Below, piece after piece: positions 9,126-15,281 of a stretch of 24,447 bases of DNA. The position numbers and the translations under genes are program-made. The first letter of the stretch is position 1. Every line of letters begins with the position of its first letter. The DNA is taken from assembly GCA_027577415.1 (NCBI GenBank), contig JANBQS010000246.1, positions 1 to 24,447 on the forward strand, in the 5' to 3' direction. Source of the stretch: Coemansia sp. RSA 922 (taxonomy: Eukaryota > Kickxellomycota > Kickxellomycetes > Kickxellales > Kickxellaceae). Below the pieces are notes generated by a model, which saw only the letters and a program-made list of their open reading frames with translations, made no database searches and had not been told where the DNA came from.

Positions 9126-9310
9126 AGCAAAGAGAGCGCTTTCCCCAACCAATTTTATTATGGCCAAGCAGCAGAGAAAAAATGACGTCCTATCCTTTTA
9201 TGTACTTGCTTTGTTTCAAAGGAACATGGCACCCAAATTGCCTAATGCTGTTTCCGAAATGGAGCCCCGCTGTGTTGGCGACATGTCAGACAGGCACTTT
9301 GTATTATTGT
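9126..9310. repeat. Duplicated non-coding block, copy 1
   Basis: This aligns over roughly 180 bases with 10033-10215. Both contain CCAACCA.TTTTATT near the left, a GTCCTATC word, and then CGAAATGGAG.CC.CTGT.TTGG (9255 on versus 10169 on). The block sits between the small gene ending at 9352 and the promoter of the gene starting at 8929. An open frame crossing it is unrelated to the other copy and is not coding. Confidence 0.5.
9136..9168 (-). repeat. Shared upstream element, copy 1
   Basis: On the minus strand it contains TTGGCCATAATAAAATTGG followed by TTGGGGAAAGCGC. It matches the elements at 10042, 11226 and 11371, whose consensus is roughly TTgCC.AAtAAA..TGGTTGGG. It lies about 210-240 bases before the island gene 1 ATG. 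Confidence 0.5.
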
Positions 9311-9351
9311 CTGGCGGGATAGCCAGCTACTGCCAGCAAATACATCATAGG

Positions 9352-9753
9352 TTACATTACAGCACAGTCGCCTATCCAACCCAAAGGTTTATCCATAGTC
9401 GTCAAGCCATGTTCTGCCACACGGGCTTTTCCTAAAGCTGATACGTGATTGAAAAATGATTCATGAACTTGCTCCATTGCATCAATCTTTACTAGTTCTA
9501 GCTGTTCACTCGTTCCACTAAAAATAAGGATGGTGCCTTCGTTGTCTGTATCTTTAGCTAGGCCAATAACGTCAGCAAGTGGTGTAAACTCTTTCTTCCC
9601 AATGACTAGTGTACGATATCCAGGAGACACAACATCTGCGCTTTCTAATAGGGACAATTCAAATATCATTGTTTTGTTATTGTCTATTGCAAAAACACAT
9701 TCAACTTTAACCTTTCCTTCCTTGTTATAACAGGAGTAGCAATAGTTCACCAT
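9352..9753 (-). CDS. Small family protein B (island gene 2)
   Basis: This 133-residue protein is the most divergent of the four. It starts MVNYCYSCYNKEGKVKV, echoing MVIYVPTVYNDQTGKPEV of the gene at 10729-11073. It keeps the core strand ILIFSGT (about residues 75-81) after LVIGKKEF, where gene 3 has YVVGEAGL and later VYLFGGN. The tail (residues ~95-133, ending GDCAVM) has no match in the others. There is no signal peptide or TM segment. The ATG at 9753 follows a leader with GACCAACTGCTAC and AGTACTTTTATAAA. A TATATAAT lies only ~50 bases upstream, unlike the ~105-115 of its relatives. Function unknown. Confidence 0.55.
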   Translation of the reverse strand: MVNYCYSCYNKEGKVKVECVFAIDNNKTMIFELSLLESADVVSPGYRTLVIGKKEFTPLADVIGLAKDTDNEGTILIFSGTSEQLELVKIDAMEQVHESFFNHVSALGKARVAEHGLTTMDKPLGWIGDCAVM

Positions 9754-9810
9754 TTTATAAAAGTACTATTTGTAGCAGTTGGTCAGTATACAGACAGATA
9801 TATAATACGT
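9754..9810 (-). promoter_or_regulatory. Promoter and leader of island gene 2
   Basis: The minus strand reads ATTATATATC (near 9797-9808), then TGACCAACTGCTACAAATAG and TACTTTTATAAAATG. The CAACTGCT box and TACTT..AAATG are shared with the other island genes. Confidence 0.45.
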
Positions 9811-10032
9811 GTGTGATTGTTTTTCCGAAAATGTGAAAAGAAGGGGCAACAAAATTTTGGCTTACAGAAGAAAGAAATAAAGACAGTTTTTTCTGCTCTT
9901 TTTGCCGCTGCTGATGCAACCATCACCCCTACCTATTTGCAATCATTGAAGACCTCTTTGCGCCAAATGGGATCCACGTGGTTTGACAAAGCTGTCGTGT
10001 CTCTGAAGGAGAGGTGTTCGGGCGAAAAGGCT

Positions 10033-10215
10033 ACAAAGAAAGCACTCCCACCAACCAGTTTTATTTGGCAAGAGGGGAAGAGCCGAACAGGTGTCCTATC
10101 AAATTTATATTCCTCTATTGATTTAAAGGAGTATGGACTACTACACAAATTGCAATGAGTTTCCCTTTCGAAATGGAGCGCTGTTTTGTTGGTGGCATAT
10201 TGTTCAGGCTCACTT
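10033..10215. repeat. Duplicated non-coding block, copy 2
   Basis: This is the counterpart of 9126-9310, offset by about 0.9 kb, which implies tandem duplication of a unit made of a small gene, its promoter and this block. The flanking coding sequences have diverged far more than this non-coding segment. Confidence 0.5.
10042..10071 (-). repeat. Shared upstream element, copy 2
   Basis: The minus strand carries TTGCCAAATAAAACTGGTTG followed by GTGGGAGTGC, close to the copies at 9136, 11226 and 11371. It lies about 290-320 bases before the ATG at 9753. Confidence 0.5.
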
Positions 10216-10419
10216 TCGAAAAGAGCACAGAAAGTTGTTTACGCCTTTTTAACCTCACTGCTCGTCATTAGTACACAATATTTTCTTATATATTGAATAG
10301 CTTCTCTTTCATAAGCCACACTACTTGTTGCTTCGAGTTATCAAACAAGTGGTACTAATGATGAGTTTAAAATATGCAACAGCTTAATAATAGGGTAAAT
10401 AGTAGAATAATATATACGC

Positions 10420-10698
10420 CTATAAAATATAAAACCTATAACAAAAGGATTTGTTTCTAGCAGCTTGAGAAGGTCTACCCTTGAACCAGCTGGCTTCTTC
10501 GAACTCAGTATGCATGATATTGGTAACTGAGCCCTCACCACGTGTATCGCCAGCAAAGCTATTCTCCGAAGGCATCCACAAGCCCTGGACTAAGTCAATC
10601 TGATTGCTCATTGAGGCAAGGCTGGTATAGGCAGCAAAGATGCCTAGCAAGAGTTGGCTCTGCTCTGACGTCTCTTCCGCTCTGATACGTGATATCAT
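10420..10698 (-). CDS. Unassigned short ORF or gene remnant
   Basis: A 92-residue frame starts at the ATG at 10698. It reads like soluble protein (for example QLLLGIFAAYTSLASMSNQ and DLVQGLWMPSENSFAG) and is not low-complexity. It lacks the leader, TATA and core strand of the island family, and I do not recognise it. It could be a remnant or an exon of an older gene caught in the island. Only four in-frame codons precede the ATG before a TAA. Confidence 0.3.
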   Translation of the reverse strand: MISRIRAEETSEQSQLLLGIFAAYTSLASMSNQIDLVQGLWMPSENSFAGDTRGEGSVTNIMHTEFEEASWFKGRPSQAARNKSFCYRFYIL

Positions 10699-10728
10699 AT
10701 CCTCAGACCTTTAGTGAGTTTTCCCTAC

Positions 10729-11073
10729 TTAAAAAATATTGCCTCTTATTTTTTCTAACTGCTTAATTGATTCTTCAAAAGTATACTTCTTGAGAAATTT
10801 CTCCATTTTATCCTTACTATTCTTATTTCCACCGAATAGATAGACACAACCATCAATGGCATAATCCTCAAGTATGACAATGTTTTTTTCAAGGTTTACC
10901 AAACCAGCCTCTCCAACAACATACATATACTCCTCATCGTCTGACTCTCCATTCCTGTCAGATTCTTCGTCTCTTAATGTTTTCAAGAACTCACTATTAT
11001 ACTTATGAGAGCAGAATACAACTTCAGGCTTACCAGTCTGATCGTTATACACAGTAGGAACATAAATTACCAT
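10729..11073 (-). CDS. Small family protein C (island gene 3)
   Basis: This 114-residue protein starts MVIYVPTVYNDQTGKPEVV. The open frame extends 60 codons upstream to 11253, but that part is T-rich promoter and leader DNA, so I take the ATG at 11073. The C-terminal half matches island gene 4 closely: CVYLFGGN (about residues 77-84), MEKFLKKYTFEESIKQLEKI against CIYMFKGD, LEKFLAEPNLGASIKKLENM. A Ser/Asp/Glu-rich linker (~35-48) separates this half from the N-terminal strands. There is no signal peptide or TM segment. Probably a small alpha/beta cytosolic protein; function unknown. Confidence 0.62.
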   Translation of the reverse strand: MVIYVPTVYNDQTGKPEVVFCSHKYNSEFLKTLRDEESDRNGESDDEEYMYVVGEAGLVNLEKNIVILEDYAIDGCVYLFGGNKNSKDKMEKFLKKYTFEESIKQLEKIRGNIF

Positions 11074-11190
11074 TTTTGTAAATACTCTAAGCAGTTGTAA
11101 TTGGTTGGTAAATATATTTGGTGAAAAAAAAAATGAGAAGCGGGTCTGAAAGTGAAAACACAAGAGGGTGGCCAGGTTTATATAAAAGAA
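11074..11190 (-). promoter_or_regulatory. Promoter and leader of island gene 3
   Basis: The minus strand has CTTTTATATAAAC (near 11176-11188) about 105 bases before the ATG. This is followed by CGCTTCTCATTTTTTT, TTCACCAAATATATTTACC, an ACAACTGCTTAGAG word and TATTTACAAAAATG. It is almost collinear with the leader of island gene 1. Confidence 0.55.
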
Positions 11191-11225
11191 AAATATAGGC
11201 TCCTTTTTCTTGCCGCAGCTGAAGG

Positions 11226-11253
11226 CATCCCCCAACCAAATTTTTTTGGGCAA
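11226..11253 (-). repeat. Shared upstream element, copy 3
   Basis: The minus strand carries TTGCCCAAAAAAATTTGG followed by TTGGGGGATG, the same pattern as the copies at 9136, 10042 and 11371. It lies about 45 bases upstream of the island gene 3 TATA box. Confidence 0.45.
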
Positions 11254-11370
11254 TCATTGAGGAAGAGGGGCAATGATTGCAGCACCTAGCCCCAAAGAAT
11301 GAGCAAGTCTTGTTTCAATGCTGTTAAGACTTTGAAGATCAGCTGTCAGCCGACGAAAGCAGCAAGGGGA

Positions 11371-11397
11371 GCACTTACCCAACCGACTTATTGGTAA
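11371..11397 (-). repeat. Shared upstream element, copy 4
   Basis: The minus strand carries CTTACCAATAAGTCGGTTGG followed by GTAAGTGC. It is followed on the plus strand by an AAGCAAAAAAGCAAAG microsatellite (about 11397-11425). It may be left from another duplicated unit whose gene is lost. Confidence 0.4.
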
Positions 11398-11583
11398 GAA
11401 GCAAAAAAGCAAAGAAGCAAAAAAGACACTCATTCGATTATTATACTTTCATGTCCAGGTATATTCTAATAATGGGAAACATTTGATCACTTACAACAAG
11501 TGGCTCGTATTAGGCTACATTTGCAATAGTATATGATTTATATTGAAGATTTATAAATGAACACTCTATCTTCCCTTGTGGTT

Positions 11584-12012
11584 TCAGTCAGAGTCAGGGT
11601 TAGAGTCAGAGTCTTGATGGAAACCATCTGCCCTATTGTCACGATTCTTCCAAGCCTTGGCCATATTTTCTAACTTTTTAATAGAGGCGCCAAGATTGGG
11701 CTCAGCAAGAAATTTCTCCAGATTAGTTTTACCATTTTCGTCACCTTTGAACATGTAGATACAATCATTTATGATACAATCCTTAATTCCGACATAATCT
11801 TCTTTAATGGCCTCCACATCTCCATTTCGTTTAATGACATACCAGTTTACATCACTGGTTGGTAATCCTAGACTTCTATTCTTTCTTGCAGCCCTAGTTC
11901 TTATCCACTCATTTGCATCAACGTTTTCAACAGTATTATGACCAATAGACCAATCGCGAATATAAATTGTTTCTTTGGTATTGCTATACTTGAGAGCACA
12001 AAAACCAATCAT
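11584..12012 (-). CDS. Small family protein D (island gene 4)
   Basis: This 142-residue protein is clearly related to island gene 3. Both have a WYV/MYV strand (NWYVIKRNGDVEAI against EYMYVVGEAGLVNL), a hydrophobic core (CIYMFKGD), then LEKFL and a KKLEN helix. The C-terminus is an added Asp/Ser tail (DSDSNPDSD) encoded by AGTCAG-like hexamer repeats at 11587-11612, a likely slippage expansion. A basic stretch (RTRAARKNR, ~38-46) sits in the N-terminal half. There is no signal peptide or TM segment. The ATG at 12012 is preceded by the shared leader. Function unknown. Confidence 0.62.
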   Translation of the reverse strand: MIGFCALKYSNTKETIYIRDWSIGHNTVENVDANEWIRTRAARKNRSLGLPTSDVNWYVIKRNGDVEAIKEDYVGIKDCIINDCIYMFKGDENGKTNLEKFLAEPNLGASIKKLENMAKAWKNRDNRADGFHQDSDSNPDSD

Positions 12013-12137
12013 TATTGTAAGTACAACTTTTGTAGTAGTGGCAGTTAGTTGATAAATATACTTGGCGAAGAGAAAGTGTGTGGTGATTGTTCAGAAAGTA
12101 AAAAAAATATGGAGAGCCGAGGATTGGTTTATATAGA
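12013..12137 (-). promoter_or_regulatory. Promoter and leader of island gene 4
   Basis: The minus strand has CTATATAAACC (near 12126-12136) about 115 bases before the ATG. It is followed by TTTCTCTTCGCCAAGTATA, a CAACTAACTGCC word and TTGTACTTACAATAATG. The order of words matches the other island leaders, though it is less close than between genes 1 and 3. Confidence 0.5.
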
Positions 12138-12283
12138 AAAAGCCAGTTTAGCATCTTGTTGAAGAGAAAGCAGAGCACTGCACTCTTCTCCCCTCCCCAG
12201 CTTTCTCCCTCAGCAAGCAGCAAGCAAAAGAAAGTGCAGCTCTTAGACTCAAAGGAAAGGCTTTTCTTTATACAACATTATTG

Positions 12284-12291
12284 TGACGTCA
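12284..12291. promoter_or_regulatory. CRE-like octamer in repeat copy 1
   Basis: This perfect TGACGTCA palindrome is conserved with copy 2 while nearby bases vary. It is a candidate Atf1-type bZIP site, about 270 bases upstream of island gene 4. Confidence 0.45.
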
Positions 12292-12360
12292 ATGCTCAGC
12301 TGTTTGCTTGCAAAAGTACTACACTCTTCCCCCTCCCCAGCTTTCTCCCTCAGCAAGCAG

Positions 12361-12398
12361 CAAGCAAAAGAATGTGCAGCAAGCAAAAGAATGTGCAG
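12361..12398. repeat. 19-bp direct duplication inside copy 2
   Basis: CAAGCAAAAGAATGTGCAG occurs twice head to tail (12361-12379 and 12380-12398). This is a recent slippage-type duplication that accounts for most of the length difference between the two repeat copies. Confidence 0.85.
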
Positions 12399-12442
12399 CT
12401 CTTAGATTCAAAGGGAAGGCTTTCCTTTATTCAACATTGTTG

Positions 12443-12450
12443 TGACGTCA
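12443..12450. promoter_or_regulatory. CRE-like octamer in repeat copy 2
   Basis: This is a second perfect TGACGTCA at the equivalent place in the tandem repeat. Confidence 0.45.
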
Positions 12451-12640
12451 ATGCTCAGCTGTTTGCTTGTGAAAGCAGAGCACTGTGTACTCTTCCTCCT
12501 CCCCATTTTTCTCCGTTGTCGAACAACAAAAAAGAAGAGGCCCTTATTATAATGATACTTTTAGGTTCAGACGCATATTTCCAACAAATAGCAACATTCA
12601 AAATGCAGTACTCATGTAAATATTAGAGATGAAAACTTGT

Positions 12641-13438
12641 TTACTGCTTGGAAACTATTTGTAGTTCACCAGGTGATAGGTACATATAGGAGCCAAACTG
12701 TGATTCCGTCACACAAATAGATGCCTTGGAGTGAACGACCTGGCAATAGAACAAGGGACAGTCTCTGACCATCGAATGCATTTCGCCATACTCTCCTGCC
12801 CAATCCACTGTCTGTACCAAATCCATTGACTCGTGATTCTCGTCGTACCATTTAAACTGCTCCAGGAGATACTCCTCATTAACGATATGACCAATGAGAC
12901 GTTCGGATATCGGGCGTGGCAGTTTATCGAGCCTAGTGAGTGTCACCACATAGATAATGTTTAGGGACTGCAATAACCGTAGAACTTGGGTTCTTGGCAA
13001 TTTCCACAGGGGGCGTACCAAATCCACACCAGTTTCTTGTACTGCTCGGTCCATGAACCCTTCGCCAATGTCTTCGATATCTCCAGTAACTAGTTTAGTG
13101 ACATTGTGGGTGGTAGCTAGTTGGCGGATACCATGTCGGTAGCTTTCTTCAAAGTTGGGCCCTGTTATGTGTATCGTTACTAGGGGGATCCGTAGTGCTT
13201 GGGATTGTAGTTGAACCCATTCGTGTTTGTGAGCTTTGAAATCACTGTCAGGTGGGCTGAATAATACAAGCACTACGGGGTTTAGTGTCGCTGGAAGTGG
13301 CGTGTTGGATAGAGCTGGTAGTGTGGAGCGAAACTGGTGGGATACTAGGTGCAGTGCGAGAACAGAGTCCTTGCCACCTGTAAAGGCTATTGCGGCTCGG
13401 GCAACTTCAGGGTGACCGGTGTTTGTAACTGAGTCCAT
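12641..13438 (-). CDS. Dph6-type ATP pyrophosphatase (diphthine-ammonia ligase-like)
   Basis: This 265-residue protein belongs to the DUF71/ATP_bind_4 PP-loop family. The ATP pyrophosphatase loop is FTGGKDS (residues 19-25). KLVTGDIEDI (115-124) and VRPLWKLPR (141-149) match the TGDI and PLW motifs. AGEYGEMHSMVRDCPLF (214-230) matches the GE.GE.HT.V.D.P.F motif. The family enzyme amidates diphthine on elongation factor 2 in the cytosol, the last step of diphthamide synthesis. It has only the PP-loop domain, like archaeal and animal forms, and lacks the RidA-like C-terminal domains of yeast Dph6. It could therefore be the true Dph6 or a paralogue of unknown substrate. It is divergent from the WD40 gene at 13684, with a 245-bp gap. 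Confidence 0.68.
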   Translation of the reverse strand: MDSVTNTGHPEVARAAIAFTGGKDSVLALHLVSHQFRSTLPALSNTPLPATLNPVVLVLFSPPDSDFKAHKHEWVQLQSQALRIPLVTIHITGPNFEESYRHGIRQLATTHNVTKLVTGDIEDIGEGFMDRAVQETGVDLVRPLWKLPRTQVLRLLQSLNIIYVVTLTRLDKLPRPISERLIGHIVNEEYLLEQFKWYDENHESMDLVQTVDWAGEYGEMHSMVRDCPLFYCQVVHSKASICVTESQFGSYMYLSPGELQIVSKQ

Positions 13439-13683
13439 AAAAAAATATTAAATAGTGACCTTCTCTAATGATCTTCTTGCGGCTCCGGTTTGGTCGCTCA
13501 CAGATATTGTTCTTAGGTATTTAGTTTTGTATATGGGGACAGTGTGATAACAAAGGATCCGCTTGATCCTATCCCAGATCAGAGATCCACACAAACAAAG
13601 GGGCATGAGCTTATCGAGAGCTTACAGTTTGTCTCTTTCTATAATTTCAAAATTCAAACCCAAGTATTATTATTTTTTAGACA
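13439..13683. promoter_or_regulatory. Divergent promoter, Dph6-like / Mdv1-like
   Basis: This 245-bp gap between two divergent ATGs must hold both start regions. AT-rich tracts flank each ATG (AAAAATATTAAATAG at 13441, TATTATTATTTTTTAG before 13684). No clear operator is seen. Confidence 0.5.
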
Positions 13684-15279
13684 ATGCGGCGGAGAAGCCT
13701 AGGACGAGAACCCGAGTCTAGTACATACGAGCATGCGTCTCAGGGGTTTTTAGTCGGGCTTATCAACCGAGTACTATTTCGCAATGGCGCGCTAATCAGC
13801 TTACTGCGAGGCAGCAACCCACGACTACTAGAAAAGCCCAGTAAACAACCACTCTCTGTACCTCTCGGTACCACGCCATCTTTGCTCTCGGGTTTCAATT
13901 CGTTTCTAGAGCACAAACCACAAACACTGGGACTCGAACAAACAGCCGAGGAGTTTGACTTGATGCTAAGGAATACGCCAGCTGATGTAGTTCCCGAGGT
14001 TCTGATGGAGCGCAGGGAAGAGTACAATGAGTATTTGAGACAACTGGAGAGTGTACGTAGAGATGTGGTAAAGAGACTGGACGAGGTCGATGAGCGGATT
14101 CTAGTGGCTGTCGGTGAGCGCAGGGATATTGAGAGTAGGATTGCGGCTATCGAAGGAGAAGGAATTGAGTCAACTCCGTTGCCAAGCGAAATTTCTGAGG
14201 AGAGTGAGGATGTGATTGAACAGGATGATGTTCCGCGTCTGCGTCAGTTAGTGTATGTACTCGCGGGTCACTATAGCGGTATTACAGCGCTAGACTACGA
14301 CCCAGTGTCGGGCTTTGTGGCATCTGGGTCATTGGACACGCAGGTACGGGTCTGGGACCAGGGAGTGTGCAAGTACGTGATCAACGGGCACAACGACATA
14401 GTACGTGGCGTGCAGTTATACGAGCGCTTCCTACTGACAGCATCCAACGACAGCCGCATTCGCATGTGGGATCTCTCGCTGCTAGACTCCATCCAGCCCA
14501 TTGCGAGCTCGGACTCGACAACGCCGCCAGTGACGCCCACCATTTGTAGACGCGTGCCGCCGCTGGACCTCTGCTGCGAGAGCACTTTTACTGGCCATGG
14601 CGATGCCGTGACGTGCTTCCAGGCGCTTGCTGGTACTTTGATCTCGGGTAGTGGTGACAAAACTGTGAGAGAGTGGGATCTGACTACAGGCCAACTGCGA
14701 CAGTCTATTGACCTGACATGGGCAACCAAAGATCCTAGCAAAACGCGTGCGAGGCGCGGTTCTGGTTGTCTGCCGCGGGGTACAGATACTGGTGATGCGG
14801 GGTTTGTTGGCGCATTGCAGTTCTACGAGTGTGCGCTGGCGACAGGTACTAGTGACGGAGCTCTTAGGCTGTGGGACTTGAGGACGGGTCAGGCGCACCG
14901 CCAGATGTTTGGTCATGAGATGGCAGTTACTTCATTGCAGTTCGACGACCGCTCGGTTGTTACGGGCTCGTTGGACGGCACGGCGCTGCTGTGGGACTTG
15001 CGCATGGGCCGTGTTATGCAGAGCTTGGAGTTTGGCGCGCCTGTTACCTCCGTGCAGCTGAGACGCGGTATGGCGCCTGAGTGCTGGATGGCTGCCAGTG
15101 ACTCTATGTTGCACCACTATAGATCGGACTCGATGCAGCGCGTGGCGTATGCGTCTGACTACGGCCTTCTCAACGACAGGCAAGGAGTGGGTGCTGTGGT
15201 CAGCAGGATATACTGTCAGGACGGTGATACATTGATTAGTGGAGATATTGAAGGTATTGTAAAAACGTGGAAAATATAA
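13684..15279 (+). CDS. Mdv1/Caf4-like mitochondrial fission WD40 protein
   Basis: The 531-residue protein has an N-terminal region, a charged coiled-coil (about residues 105-158, with EVLMERREEYNEYLRQLE and ERRDIESRIAAIE), an acidic linker (~165-183) and a C-terminal WD40 propeller from ~190 to the end. The propeller shows about seven blades: GHYSGITALDYDP..SGSLDTQVRVWD, GHNDIVRGVQ..SNDSRIRMWD, GHGDAVTCFQ..SGSGDKTVREWD, TGTSDGALRLWD, GHEMAVTSLQ..TGSLDGTALLWD, and a last blade ending SGDIEGIVKTWKI. Coiled coil plus C-terminal propeller with this blade wording is the plan of Mdv1/Caf4. Those adaptors link Fis1 on the mitochondrial outer membrane to the dynamin Dnm1. It is shorter than yeast Mdv1 (714 residues), mainly at the N-terminus. 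Another coiled-coil WD40 protein remains possible. Confidence 0.7.
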   Translation: MRRRSLGREPESSTYEHASQGFLVGLINRVLFRNGALISLLRGSNPRLLEKPSKQPLSVPLGTTPSLLSGFNSFLEHKPQTLGLEQTAEEFDLMLRNTPADVVPEVLMERREEYNEYLRQLESVRRDVVKRLDEVDERILVAVGERRDIESRIAAIEGEGIESTPLPSEISEESEDVIEQDDVPRLRQLVYVLAGHYSGITALDYDPVSGFVASGSLDTQVRVWDQGVCKYVINGHNDIVRGVQLYERFLLTASNDSRIRMWDLSLLDSIQPIASSDSTTPPVTPTICRRVPPLDLCCESTFTGHGDAVTCFQALAGTLISGSGDKTVREWDLTTGQLRQSIDLTWATKDPSKTRARRGSGCLPRGTDTGDAGFVGALQFYECALATGTSDGALRLWDLRTGQAHRQMFGHEMAVTSLQFDDRSVVTGSLDGTALLWDLRMGRVMQSLEFGAPVTSVQLRRGMAPECWMAASDSMLHHYRSDSMQRVAYASDYGLLNDRQGVGAVVSRIYCQDGDTLISGDIEGIVKTWKI

Positions 15280-15281
15280 GT

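Larger units (their letters stand above)
12181..12510. repeat. ~141-bp tandem repeat, two full copies plus a partial third
   Basis: Copy 1 starts at 12181 (CACTCTTCTCCCCTCCCC) and copy 2 at 12322 (CACTCTTCCCCCTCCCC). A degraded third start lies near 12488 (TACTCTTCCTCCTCCCC). Each full copy holds a CAGCAAGCAGCAAGCAAAAG segment, a CAGCTCTTAGA.TCAAAGG segment and a TGACGTCAATGCTCAGCTG segment. Copy 2 is longer because a 19-bp segment (CAAGCAAAAGAATGTGCAG) is doubled at 12361-12398. The array lies upstream of island gene 4 and past the 3' end of the Dph6-like gene. A long plus-strand open frame across it is a by-product of the repeat. Confidence 0.85.

Noticed and set aside
10729..11253. 60-residue hydrophobic N-terminal extension of island gene 3
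   Set aside because: It is T-rich promoter and leader DNA conserved with the non-coding leaders of the other island genes, so the ATG at 11073 is used instead.
12156..12626. 156-codon plus-strand open frame
   Set aside because: It covers the tandem repeat and starts at TTG. Its internal repetition is just the repeat read in frame, with no domain and no ATG near the head.
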